Source of the DNA: Sporisorium sorghi
Lineage: Eukaryota; Basidiomycota; Ustilaginomycetes; Ustilaginales; Ustilaginaceae
Assembly (NCBI GenBank): GCA_023212695.1
Contig: JALCCG010000256.1
Span: forward strand, 1 to 30,167
Direction of reading: 5' to 3'
DNA: 30,167 bases
Made by a program: the position numbers and the translations under genes. A model generated the notes under the pieces. It did no database searches, was not told the origin of the DNA, and saw only the letters and a program-made list of their open reading frames with translations. Positions within the stretch are counted from its first letter, which is position 1; every line of letters begins with the position of its first letter. Of this stretch, positions 18,560-28,700 are shown piece by piece.

Positions 18560-20193
18560 GCCACCGGACCCATCAAACACCCGACCCGACCCCGTGTGCC
18601 TGCTAACCGAGACCTGGTCTAGAGTCTCCGAGGGCGTTATTGGCCCGTGGGAGATTTTCGCACGGTGCAACAGACCACTTCTGCACAACGCCTTTCACGA
18701 ACTATCGCGGTGGTGGATGGGCAATCATTCAAAATCCTTTCGCATCTTTCGACGATAAGATGATCGCCCCCGATGACGAGAGTGCGAGAACAGACGATCC
18801 GCGGCATTGCAGGCTGAGAGGCGAGCGGACGAAAAATTGTGCAGCAAACCGGAAGACCAAATTTTTCGCAAGTCCACGGAATTCGAGATCCGGTCCTATG
18901 AAGCGCGGTGGTGGTGACGACGACGCTGAGACCCTTTTTTCTTTGCTGCCGCGGAAGCATTTTCGTTCTAGCTTAGCCGATCTCACCACTAATGCCAGTC
19001 AAAGGCTCGCATGAGCTCAATCCACTTACCTAACGTCTAGCGCCAGAAACGTCACAAGCAAACAAGACAAGAATGATTCTATCCCCCAAAAGTATGGTTG
19101 GAAAGGCGGGGTGGGACCAAATGAGCTGATGTGTGCAAAAAGATGTCAGGCCAGGATGCCATGCGAAAAAAGTTGGAAATGAAAAAAGGAGATTTTTTTT
19201 TTCTTTTCTTTCTCTTATTTCCAGGTCCGCAGCGCAAAAAGGACCCATTTGGGCGCAGGTCGCGGTCACACGGTCTGTGTGAAAAAGGCGAAGCAGAGAG
19301 ACGGAGCTGTTGTGTCAGAGGGGTTGACCGTCACTCATCTCAGCTGCACATCAGCTGCCTGCCTGCCGTTTAGTGCGTCGGATGCCAGTCCCGGGACGCG
19401 CTTGCTGTACCGCAACGCAGAGAGAGACGTGTCCAGACACTTTTTTTTTCCCCCTTTGCCGCCTCCTCTTTTCATTTCCGAGACTGCTTGGCGAAACGCT
19501 CATGTGCTCAGGAGTGAAAGCAGAAAGGAGCTTAGGGAAGTTCTCATCTCGGAACGGTTGCGTTTGCGAGATCAAAATGAGTCGAAGCAAGACGTCAATC
19601 GAAAGGAGCTTTGTCGTTAACCAAGCAAGCGAGCGAGTGTGAGAGGGATCTGCGCACTCGGACCTATCAAACAGCATGCATATGCACTTTCGTTCGTTCA
19701 CCTCATCAGCTGTCTGCTCTCGCTGTGCTTGCTTCGCTTGCTTTGCTCAGTTCCGGAACTCATCTCCGTGGGTCTTGTCGGAAACAGGGTTTCGTGTCCC
19801 TGCTCCTTCTCATTGTGCATGTCTCCGACCTCCTCACCGTCCAACCGCAACTCACCTCCGAACCCACCAATTTTTTTTTCGTCCCTGCTTCCTCCTTGTC
19901 CCACCCTCTGTCGATACCGGAAGTCAACGTCCACTGGTCAACCTCTGCGTTGTTGACCACCACCAACAAAAACAACATCGCTGGCCCGCTTTCATTGTGT
20001 ATCGCGCTCGCTTGCGCCTGGACCTACGGTTCCCAACCTCCGTCTATCTCTCCTTCTGCTCGTGCATTCGAACAGACCCCTCCCGCATCCATTCATTCGC
20101 CTTCTAGAGTCACACTCTCGGAGCTCGATGCCCGCTCAGTCGTAGCAAAACTTTTTGCACCCTACCACTACGGCTGCTGACTAGAGTCCCACC

Positions 20194-22848
20194 ATGACCA
20201 CGTTCGAGTCCCACGCGGACCAAGACTCCGGCTCTTCACCACCAGACCGCATTCAATATAACCACCTACCTGCCAAGGACCTCGCTTCAGCACAAGTTCC
20301 CCAGATCCGCTTCCCTTCTACCTCTTCGCAGCTGCATCCTACCATCTCGCCGTCATCATCGACCTCCTCCTCCTCCTCCTCCTCCTCGTCTTCATCATTC
20401 AGTCCGACGTACGAAGCTGGCGACTACCACGACTCTCCGTCTACACCACCAGCGAGTCGTACCAGCCGTTTCAGACTACCACGCCTGTCGCTCTGGCGTC
20501 GCAGTTCTTCCGCCGACACTTTGGTCCGTGATAGCATCAGCAGCGTTTCTTCGCCCGACGACGACGTTGCTTCTGATCTCGACAAGCTCCATCTCAGCCC
20601 ACGCCCGCCTCTGTCGCTGCATCTTTCCACTGAGACTGATGGGCAGCGCTTAGCTTCGGACGCGGAATCTCCATCGTCATCATCATCAGCAGTGGCATCT
20701 GGCGCATCGATGCTCGCCATCCACGAACCTGTCCGTCCGCCGCCGCCGTCCATGTCGTCACCCAAACTCGGCTCGGTATGGCGACTTGGCGGTGGCCTTT
20801 TCTCGGGCTCTCCCAGCATCAAGCCTGAACCTCGTCGGGGTCGACCGCAGACGGCTGATGCCAGCACACCTCGTAACTCGACCAGCCCGTCTTCGCAGTT
20901 CGCCGCGTGGTCCGAGCTCATGCACGGCCCTGCGCCGCCCAACCGCACCACCACATTCAGCAGCATCTCGTCCGCCGCATCGTGCAGCAGCAGCTCCTAT
21001 CCCAGCGTGAAAAAGGTGCGCAGCCAGGACAGCATCCGATCAACGACGTCGGCGCGTCCGCTCGATTTTGAGGCTTCGACTTCGCACAGCCACAGCACCA
21101 TTCCGGTGCCCAGGGTGATCAAGACCAAGCTGCGCGCCAAGTCTAAGACTAGCGTCGAGCACGATCTGGATAATGTGTTCTTGGCGCAGGAGCTGCATGC
21201 CTCGTCGCCGGGCAAGAGTGTGGTGCCGGCGAGAAGCGCTTCGTGCATGCGCACCGATGGGACGGGCAAGGTCGGCGCGGATAACCGCCACAAGCGGTGT
21301 AGCTTGATTGCGCGCCGGTCGACATCGCCTCAGGCTGTGCAGAGGAATCGCTCGTCCGAGTCTGTTGCTTTGCACGCTGATGTCCACAGTTCGGCCGAAC
21401 ACCACGACGCCGAATGGCAACACCTTCAAAGAGGCAGAATCGACCGTCAGCTCAGCACGGGTAGCCAGCTCACTACCGCGTCGTCGGGCACCACCAGCTC
21501 GTCCGAGGCCGGCGAGGCTCTGTCGTCGCCACGATCACCGCGTTTGACCGCTGAGTCCGAACCAGCTGCCGACAGCAAGGTCAAGCAGAGCAAGCGGGCG
21601 AAGCGCAAGACGTACGCGCTCCAGTTCTCGCTCGACGGACGCTACCTCGCCGCTGCGGGCTCGGACCACGTCATCCGTGTGTACGAGGTGCTCTCCTCCC
21701 CCGCGGACCGGGCGGACGAGATCGAGCTCGCGCACATGCACCGTGCCGAAGAATCATGCCGCCGGAAGGCGTCTTCCTCCGTATGCACTCCCGTCGTGTG
21801 CCCCTCGGGCCGCGGTCATGCCAAGCCCGACACACGCGCGGACCTGGCGCCCGTGTTCAAGTCCACACCCGTGCACATCTTCGCCGCACACACTGGCGAC
21901 GTGCTCGATCTCTCGTGGAGCAAGAACAACTTCCTGCTCAGCTGCAGCGCCGACAAGACCGCACGCCTCTGGCACCCCAACCGCAGCGAATGCCTGTGCA
22001 CGTTCACCACGTCCGCCGTGGTGTCCTCGGTGGACTTCCACCCGGTCGACGACCGCTTCTTCGTCACTGGCGGGCTGGATGGCAAGGTGAGGTTGTGGAA
22101 TATCGCGGCACGGCGCGTGCAGGCGATCAATGATGTTCCGGGGGTGATTACGACGGTGGCGTTCTCGGCGAGTGGCGCGGCGGTGTGTGTGGGCACGCAT
22201 GCTGGTGCGGTGCTGACGTTTGCGTGTTCCGAGACGCTGAGGTACGTCGGGGCTGTGACGGTCAAGTCGGTGGCGGCGAAGGGGGCGCAGGCGAGCAAGG
22301 TGACGGGTATTCAGCCGATCAAGCTCAACGCCGTGGCGAGTGAAGCGGAGGCAGAGGCGGAGTACATGACGATCACGTCGAACGACTCCCGGGTGCGCAT
22401 CTACGCCATCGGCTCGCGTAGGCTCATTTCTCGCTTCAAGTCGGCAAGCTATATGAACCGCAGCAGCCAGATCCGCGCCACCGCCTCGCACGATGCGCAG
22501 TACATCATCAGTGGCAGCGAGGACGCCAGCATCCACGTCTGGAGCCTCGCACCCACCGCGCCGTTGCTCAGCAATTTGTTGTCCGGGATCAAGAGGAATA
22601 AGTCGATCCTCAAACAGGGTGGCGCGGACGCGGGGGACAGCTCGACGTGCCGCTCGTGGAAGGCCGGGTCGGGCAGTGTGAGGTGTGCGATTTTTGCGCC
22701 CGAGGCGACGGGGAGGCTGCTCGCGCTGGCGCATGATCCGTTGGAGCAGGAGGAGGGGGGAGGAAGTAGGGCGAGGATCGTCGTGTCGACGGACGATTCG
22801 AATGTTATCCGCACTTGGAGGAGCGATCCTCAGGGTCGGCTTTTCTGA
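20194..22848 (+). CDS. WD40-repeat protein of the WDR44 / yeast Dgr2 group
   Basis: The protein is 884 residues in one exon, starting at ATG 20194 in a CCACCATGA context. The N-terminal ~465 residues are Ser/Pro-rich and disordered, with a Ser run around 52-70 from TCC repeats. The C-terminal part forms about seven WD40 blades: YALQFSLDGRYLAAAGSD..IRVYEV, the HTGDVLDLSWSKNNFLLSCS blade, VSSVDFHPVDDRFFVTGG, VITTVAFSASGAAVCVGT, the TSNDSRVRIYAI blade, SQIRATASHDAQYIISGSED, and a last blade ending DSNVIRTWR. The SNDSRVRIY and SSQI..S.D..YIISGSED motifs are characteristic of WDR44, a Rab11 effector in animals, and of yeast Dgr2/YMR102C (family knowledge). Whether Rab binding is kept is not visible. 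The acidic or Ser-rich N-terminus is not alignable by eye. It converges on the CUE gene with about 150 nt between stops. Confidence 0.88.
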   Translation: MTTFESHADQDSGSSPPDRIQYNHLPAKDLASAQVPQIRFPSTSSQLHPTISPSSSTSSSSSSSSSSSFSPTYEAGDYHDSPSTPPASRTSRFRLPRLSLWRRSSSADTLVRDSISSVSSPDDDVASDLDKLHLSPRPPLSLHLSTETDGQRLASDAESPSSSSSAVASGASMLAIHEPVRPPPPSMSSPKLGSVWRLGGGLFSGSPSIKPEPRRGRPQTADASTPRNSTSPSSQFAAWSELMHGPAPPNRTTTFSSISSAASCSSSSYPSVKKVRSQDSIRSTTSARPLDFEASTSHSHSTIPVPRVIKTKLRAKSKTSVEHDLDNVFLAQELHASSPGKSVVPARSASCMRTDGTGKVGADNRHKRCSLIARRSTSPQAVQRNRSSESVALHADVHSSAEHHDAEWQHLQRGRIDRQLSTGSQLTTASSGTTSSSEAGEALSSPRSPRLTAESEPAADSKVKQSKRAKRKTYALQFSLDGRYLAAAGSDHVIRVYEVLSSPADRADEIELAHMHRAEESCRRKASSSVCTPVVCPSGRGHAKPDTRADLAPVFKSTPVHIFAAHTGDVLDLSWSKNNFLLSCSADKTARLWHPNRSECLCTFTTSAVVSSVDFHPVDDRFFVTGGLDGKVRLWNIAARRVQAINDVPGVITTVAFSASGAAVCVGTHAGAVLTFACSETLRYVGAVTVKSVAAKGAQASKVTGIQPIKLNAVASEAEAEAEYMTITSNDSRVRIYAIGSRRLISRFKSASYMNRSSQIRATASHDAQYIISGSEDASIHVWSLAPTAPLLSNLLSGIKRNKSILKQGGADAGDSSTCRSWKAGSGSVRCAIFAPEATGRLLALAHDPLEQEEGGGSRARIVVSTDDSNVIRTWRSDPQGRLF

Positions 22849-22997
22849 GGTCACCCACGCTCGGTTTTTTATTTGATACCCTTTCGCAATGTTACCACTA
22901 TCCTTACAGCATCTCTGGATCACTGTCCACTCTCGAGTCGTTCGCGTGCGAGTGGAAGCATGCTGAATGAATTCTTAGGATTGCAACGAGTCAACGC

Positions 22998-24126
22998 CTA
23001 ATCTTCATCCTCGAATGGGTTGCTCACATACTCGAGATCGTCCGAGTCGTCGTTGGGATCGTGCTCGTCGTGCTTGTCCAGCGCAACGCCGACACCGACA
23101 GCAGCCGCGCCTCCAGCAGCAGCGGCAGCACTCTTACCGCTGGCTTCGACGGGTGAAGCCTCCCTCGATGGGCTGCGTCCCAGCCTCGGGCTAGTGATAC
23201 CTCGACCACTAGCAGAGTCCATGAGCGCGACAGAGTCGACCTGCTTCCCATCGCCAGCCTTGGCCGTGTTATCCGTAATCGAGATCGGCGTGCGCCCAGC
23301 TTGCTCCCAGCCGGCATAGTCCGATGCTCCCGCTGCGCCGCCACTGGCCAAAATCGCACCCGAGCCGGTTCGATTGGCATTCTTAATGCCCAGCCCGTAT
23401 CGCTCCGCAAGAGCACGCGCCTTGCCGGCAGCCGACGGATTCGATGCGGTGGAAACTCCGCCTCCACGAGAGATGATCTTGGCCAGCTCGTTCTCGGACA
23501 CGGGCGACGGATCCTGGTCGTACTCGCTTGCGTGTGGTGAGCGTGGCGAGGTAAGCCCTCGCGGCGAAGCTGTGGCCGCCGTCGCGTGCTGTGTTTCAGA
23601 AGAAGTGTTGGAGCCTCTACCTGTGCTGTTTCTGAAGTTTTGGAAGGCCTGTGCGAAACCGGCACCAGCGCCAGTGCCAGCACCACTTCCGCTGCTACCG
23701 GTCGCGCCTGGTTGACCGGCGCCATCCTGTGGCTGGTTAAAGGCAGCACTGGCTTTCTGACGGAAAGACGAAAACGTGGAAGCCGCCCTGGCAAGTCCGG
23801 TCTCTGCCATACGATTGATCTCCTCCTGCCACTGCTTTGCCTCCTTGGCTCCCGGCATGCCCGGAACGACGCTATCGCCCGGTTGATAGGATGGCGAAGT
23901 GCCCGGCGGATGGTTGGGCGGAGCGTAAGATGTCCTTGTCCCAGCAGCAGCTGGAGCGGAAGCACCTGCTGAATTAGCGGGAGCGCCTCGTCTGACTCGC
24001 GGCTGGTAAGTGAGCGCATTTGGATCGTAGGAAGGTGCGGCTGTTGCAGAAGACTCTCGTGCGTCGGAGTTGAGGAGGCCGCTGAAGAAAGAGCCGGCAC
24101 CGCCTCCGCCCCGCCCCGAGCCGAGG

Positions 24127-24171
<45 letters not shown>

Positions 24172-24692
24172 CGCCTGGCCAAGTGTGCGTGATGCCTCTG
24201 CTCTTCCTCCATAGCGATCGACTGTGCGAGAAGGGCATCCGAGTCTGTTCTTGATTCAGTGGTGCTCGGCTTGAAGCTTGGGTCGGACATCTGCAGAAGC
24301 GCATTGACCGCTGCCTCTTGGTCGCCGCCGCGTGACGATAGAACGGCTGCAATCGTCTCGTTGTCGAGGTCTGGGAACATGACCTTGAGTTCGGCTACGG
24401 CCGGAGGCACGTCAGCTTCTGCTGCTGGCGCTGTCTGGGCAGCAGCTGGAGCGGGCGACATGGCTCGCGGCGAAGAGGGCGACAGTGTTGCAGGAGAAGA
24501 AGCTTTCTGCGCATTTTCGGAGCTGGAGGCAGCCTTGCCGATCGAGGACCGATCTTCGGCAGGCGGTTGCGCCAAAGTGTCCGAGTTCTTCTGCAGCGTT
24601 TCGGCGGTTACTTCAGAGGCAGCCTCGCCGTCCTTGAGCGCCTGGTCGAGCGACTTGAGATCGATCTCGCCCTTTTGGACGGGTTCGGACAT
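22998..24692 (-). CDS. CUE-domain ubiquitin-binding protein with polyglutamine run (Cue5-like)
   Basis: The protein is 564 residues in one exon from ATG 24692. The CUE domain is at about 97-138, with the MFP signature at 105-107 and the di-leucine at 132-133 (NALLQMSDPSF), the two contact sites for ubiquitin. Downstream come a DALLAQSIAMEEEQ helix, a polyglutamine run of about 14 residues encoded by pure CAG codons, a Gly-rich segment, and a helix with Glu and Ala (AKQWQEEINRMAETGLARA). The rest is Ala/Ser/Gly-rich, and the acidic end reads DDSDDLEYVSNPFEDED. This layout resembles yeast Cue5, a receptor that links ubiquitylated aggregates to Atg8 (family knowledge). No unambiguous Atg8-interacting motif is seen; FSGL is only a weak candidate. 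A role in selective autophagy is inference. Confidence 0.88.
24129..24170. repeat. (CTG)14 / CAG codon repeat within the CUE gene
   Basis: Fourteen uninterrupted CTG units on the plus strand encode consecutive Gln on the minus strand. A pure repeat, with no CAA interruptions, is prone to length change. Confidence 0.95.
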
Positions 24693-25795
24693 GTTTACGC
24701 AGAGGCTGCTCGGCGCAGTGTCGGCTGATCGGCGAACCTAAGATCGGAGGCGGAGTAAAGTCGAGTGATCTGTGCCGGAAAGCAAAACCCAAGAGATAGA
24801 ATCGTCGACGAGGATGATGATGGTGGTGAAGTGCGTGTCGAGTGGTGGTGGTTCGGGATCGCTTTCCGTGGGTCGAGCGTGGCAGTGTTTTCTTAGCTTG
24901 GCTCGTGCTCTTCCTCTTGAGGCTGAGGCTGAGGCTGAGTTTCAGGGGCAAGCGGTGCGAATTTTCGAAAGTGTTAAGTTTGACTTGAGCACCCACGAGC
25001 AACGGCCAATTTTCTCGTGTTTCGTCGCGTTCTCTCCGATTAAGGGTCTTTTTGGGCTTGGCTATCGTGTATCTTGGCTGGTGCGTGGATTCGGCACTCG
25101 GATTCGAGGCTTTCTATCTCTCGGCCTTCATCGACGGATGTGTCCCTCTCTTTCTCTCTGTCTGCTAACTTTGATCTTACCATCGCCCACTCCGTCTCGG
25201 TCTTGATTCCGCCGCCATGATACGCTGAGGCACGAAACTGCAGCATCGAGGAATTCAAGCATATCAACGCTAAGAAGGCGACGATCGCGAAGCGCTTGCT
25301 TGCCAACTTCTTTCGGAGTCGGTCGGGACAGCCGAGGAGAGCGAACGAGCTGTTGGCATCGAATCTTGCCCTTTTTGAGCCTGCGCTTAATCACCAAAGC
25401 ACCTCATCCGGCGGATACAACCTTCGTGTGAGCTTTCAGCTCGACACTCGATGCTTTCCAATCACTGTGGCTGATTCCGTCTCATCCGTTCCAATCTAGC
25501 TCGCAGCACGTCGGCGACCTCCGGATCTCTCTCCACCCTCCAATTTGGCTCTTCCGACGGTCTCATCTCAACCAAGCCTCTAACCAATCCCTGACGAGTC
25601 ACTACCATTCGGCGTTTCCTACGAAGCTCGACCCACGCCAGCCACTCGCCACTGTGATGACAACTGCGCCGTAATCGCTCAAATACTCTCTTCACGGCCC
25701 TTCCACCATCTGCTCCCCATCTTCTTCCTTCTATTCTCATAGTATCAACACGGATCGACCACTTTTCACACACCCAGAGTCATCAGCTCCGCTCT
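24693..25795. promoter_or_regulatory. Divergent intergenic region CUE gene / Ppr1-like regulator
   Basis: It contains a TGAGGC hexamer repeat (24918-24939) and a C/T-rich stretch around 25145-25165. The final 350 nt, rich in C and T, probably form the leader of the regulator. No further gene is supported. Confidence 0.55.
24918..24939. repeat. TGAGGC hexamer repeat, 3.7 copies
   Basis: Exact head-to-tail hexamers about 230 nt upstream of the CUE gene start codon. Confidence 0.85.
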
Positions 25796-28700
25796 ATGAC
25801 GCCCACCACCTCCGGCTCGAACAGTGAGCCAAGCGGCTCAGCCAGCAACTCCGCTGCCCCCTCGGCCTCTTCGACAGCCAAACCCCCCAAGCGCAAGCCA
25901 GAGAAGGCTCGCGACTCGCCATCTTCGTTGGATGCTGTCGACGTACACGGAACCAAGCCGCTCGCTAGAGCCGTCCTCGTCTGCAAGAGATGTCGCTCCA
26001 AAAAGATCAAGTGCGACCAGGCTTTTCCTGCATGTGGATCCTGCGTCAAAGCTGGAGAGCCTTGCGTGGGAATCGACTCGGCCACGGGTCGCGAAGTCAG
26101 TCGCAGCTACATCGTCGATCTCGAGCATCAGCTTGCCGAACTTCGAGCACAGAACGCAGAGCTAGAACGGCTCTTGGCCGAACAGCCTGCATCACGTCCC
26201 GCCAACGAAGCCTCTTCGGGACTCAAACGTCCTCTGCAACACGTAAAGACCGAGTTTCCGCTTGATCGATCCGAATCAGCCGCTTCGCCTGACACTCGCC
26301 CGACCAAGCGCCTTGCCACCTCTCCTCGCAGCGAAGGCGAGCGAGAAGCGCCCGATCCACTGCTGCCCGGCCTCGTCCTCGGACCCGCTGGAGTGGAAGT
26401 GGTGTCGTCCACATCCAACGAAACCAAGCACGCTCATGCAAGGCCATTGCTGGGCCGCCTCAACTCGCATGCAAGCGGACTTTCTCCCGCTCGACTACTC
26501 TGTCAGGCCATCCAACAATCGGCGCAAGCGGGTCTGCGCATCCGCGATCCAGGCTCTACGGCGCGTGGAAAGAAGTTTGGCGCCCAGAGTCTAGGCGAAG
26601 ATCTCAGCAGGAGAGCCAAGACCAACTCGTCCAGAGAGCCTGCACGTCCCGAAGGCGAGACGCGAGGCAACGCAGACCATGACCATGGCTATGCCGCGTC
26701 GGCAAAGGTGGAGGTCAAATCCGCCTCACCTCACAGCGGCACCGCCACACCCTCCGAAGGCAAGAAGAACTCTCCATTCGACGATGGAGATCCCATGCAG
26801 TATGCCACCGCCACCGAGACTGCCGACATTACGGTCCCCGCACCTGAACAAGCGCTCAAGCCATCCCCGCTTCCTGCTCCCTTTCCGCCATTGTCCGTCG
26901 CGAGGAAGCTCATCGACGCCTACTTTGAACGCGTCAATCCTCAGCTGCCCATCCTCGACCGCGCCTCGTTCACGGTCCGATTCGAAAATGCATGCAGGAT
27001 CGGTCTGGAGCGCACAAAAGCCAAGCTGTCCACTGAGCAGCGCCGCCAGCTTCAGAACGACGACGACAAGATCTCTATCGAGATGCAGCCAGCGGATGGA
27101 CATCTCTTTCATCTCGTGTTTGCCATTGCCGCTGCCATGGGCTGGACACGCTCCAGCTGGAGTGCCGAGAACCACCACGAGGCGGCCATGCGCTACCTTG
27201 ACCCCAGACGATTGATCGGCTCGGGCCAAGAAGGCAACGTCGGCGCGATCATGGGACGAGATGCGCTCGAGCAGCTCCAATGCTTGCTCCTGACCGCGCT
27301 CTACTCGATCATGCGACCCATGAAGCCCGGTGTTTGGTATTGCCTCGGCGTGGCCCTCCGCTTGACCACAGGCATCGGCCTCTACACGGAGACTCCAGGT
27401 GTATTGGAAGCATCTGCAAGTCAACCTCAAGATGCAAGCGAGACTCTGATCGAGAAGAAGCGTCGGCTCTTCTGGTGCTCGTATGCGCTCGATCGTCAGG
27501 TCTGCGTTCACCTCGGGCGACCCTTTGGCATCGCCGATTCGGACATTAAGGTGAATCTGCCTTGGGTCCATAACGACAGCGAGATGGTCGCAATGCCGAT
27601 CGCAGAAGGTGATGACCCAGATCAACGCGCCGAAGCCGCGGAGGAAGACGTTGACTCGTCCACAGAGATAGCGCGCAGAGAAGCTGCATCCACCTTGGCC
27701 GCACTGCAGGCGAGCACGAATGAACAGCAAGGCTCGTCGAGCCATGCCACCACCGTCTCGCTGCCGAAACCCAAGGACGCGAGTCGATGGGTCTCGCTGT
27801 CCTTCTTCCGCATGCGCATCCTCCAATCCGAGATCCAGTCGATGCTCTACCAGAACGCAGAGCTGCCACGCCGATTCGACTCGTACGCACACTGGAAGAC
27901 CGACATCCTTCGTAGACTGCATGCCTGGCGACGATACGCGCCTTCGTCCAAGAAGGATCTCGAGGCGAGCGGATGCGGGTACAATCCCATCTTTCTCGAG
28001 CTCAACTACCAGCAGACTCTGCTCATGGTTTACGGATTGAGTCCGCGCTTTCCCAACGCCTCTCGCAAGGACTTGGCCAACGTCGAAGAGTGCAGTCGCA
28101 GCATCATCAACATGTACGCGACGCTGTCCAAGGAAGGGCAGATGAACTACACCTGGATGACGGGTCACAACGTCTTTATCGCCTGCACGAGCTACCTGTA
28201 CGCCATCTGGCAGATCAGCGCCACGGATCCTGCCTCGTTCCGTTCGAGCGTCACGCTCGGCTTCCGCAACAAGGTGGATGAGATTCATCACTTTGCGGCT
28301 GCGTGCGACAAGGTGCTGTCTTCGCTGCAATGGGCCACGGCTGAGAAATGCCGCAAGTGTCTGCGCACTATGTTTTACGCTACGTCGGTGGTGGTCGAGA
28401 AGATTGACAGGATGTCGTCAGCTCGGTCTGGAGGCATTGGCCGCTTGGAGGGTGGAACAGTCGGCGAAGAAGAGGCACATCCGATAAGCGGCAGAAGCTT
28501 GGCCCAGAAAGGCTCCCAGAACGCGGCAGAAGGCCAGGCAGAACACGTTGCGAAGCGCTCCTCGTCGGTCTCAAAACGGTCCGCGCCTGCAACGATGAGC
28601 TCGGCTTCCTCTTGGTCTCTGTACTCGCAAGAACGGGATTGGCGTCCGTCGTCACCGAAGAGATCCATGGAGCCTCCAGTTCCTTCACCTCAGTCCGTAT

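Larger units (their letters stand above)
17298..20193. promoter_or_regulatory. Very long divergent intergenic region, membrane protein / WD40 gene
   Basis: This is the largest gap in the window. The open frames lack good starts or protein-like composition. It contains two adjacent perfect inverted repeats (17550-17581, 17590-17624), a 12-bp palindrome (18065-18076), a T16 run (18211-18226), a CT tract fused to an A16 run (18521-18559), and other A or T runs near 19194 and 19440. The last 500 nt are C/T-rich and probably form the WD40 gene leader, which includes a 143-codon ATG-initiated frame (19676-20107) that does not look like a protein. Confidence 0.55.

Noticed and set aside
19676..20107. 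143-codon ATG-initiated frame just upstream of the WD40 gene
   Set aside because: Composition is rich in Cys, Pro, Arg and Ser from C/T-rich leader DNA and shows no domain. More likely 5' leader, possibly with a regulatory uORF effect.
26726..28330. Long minus-strand frame opposite the second Zn2Cys6 gene
   Set aside because: A codon-bias shadow of the real regulator, with no domain of its own.
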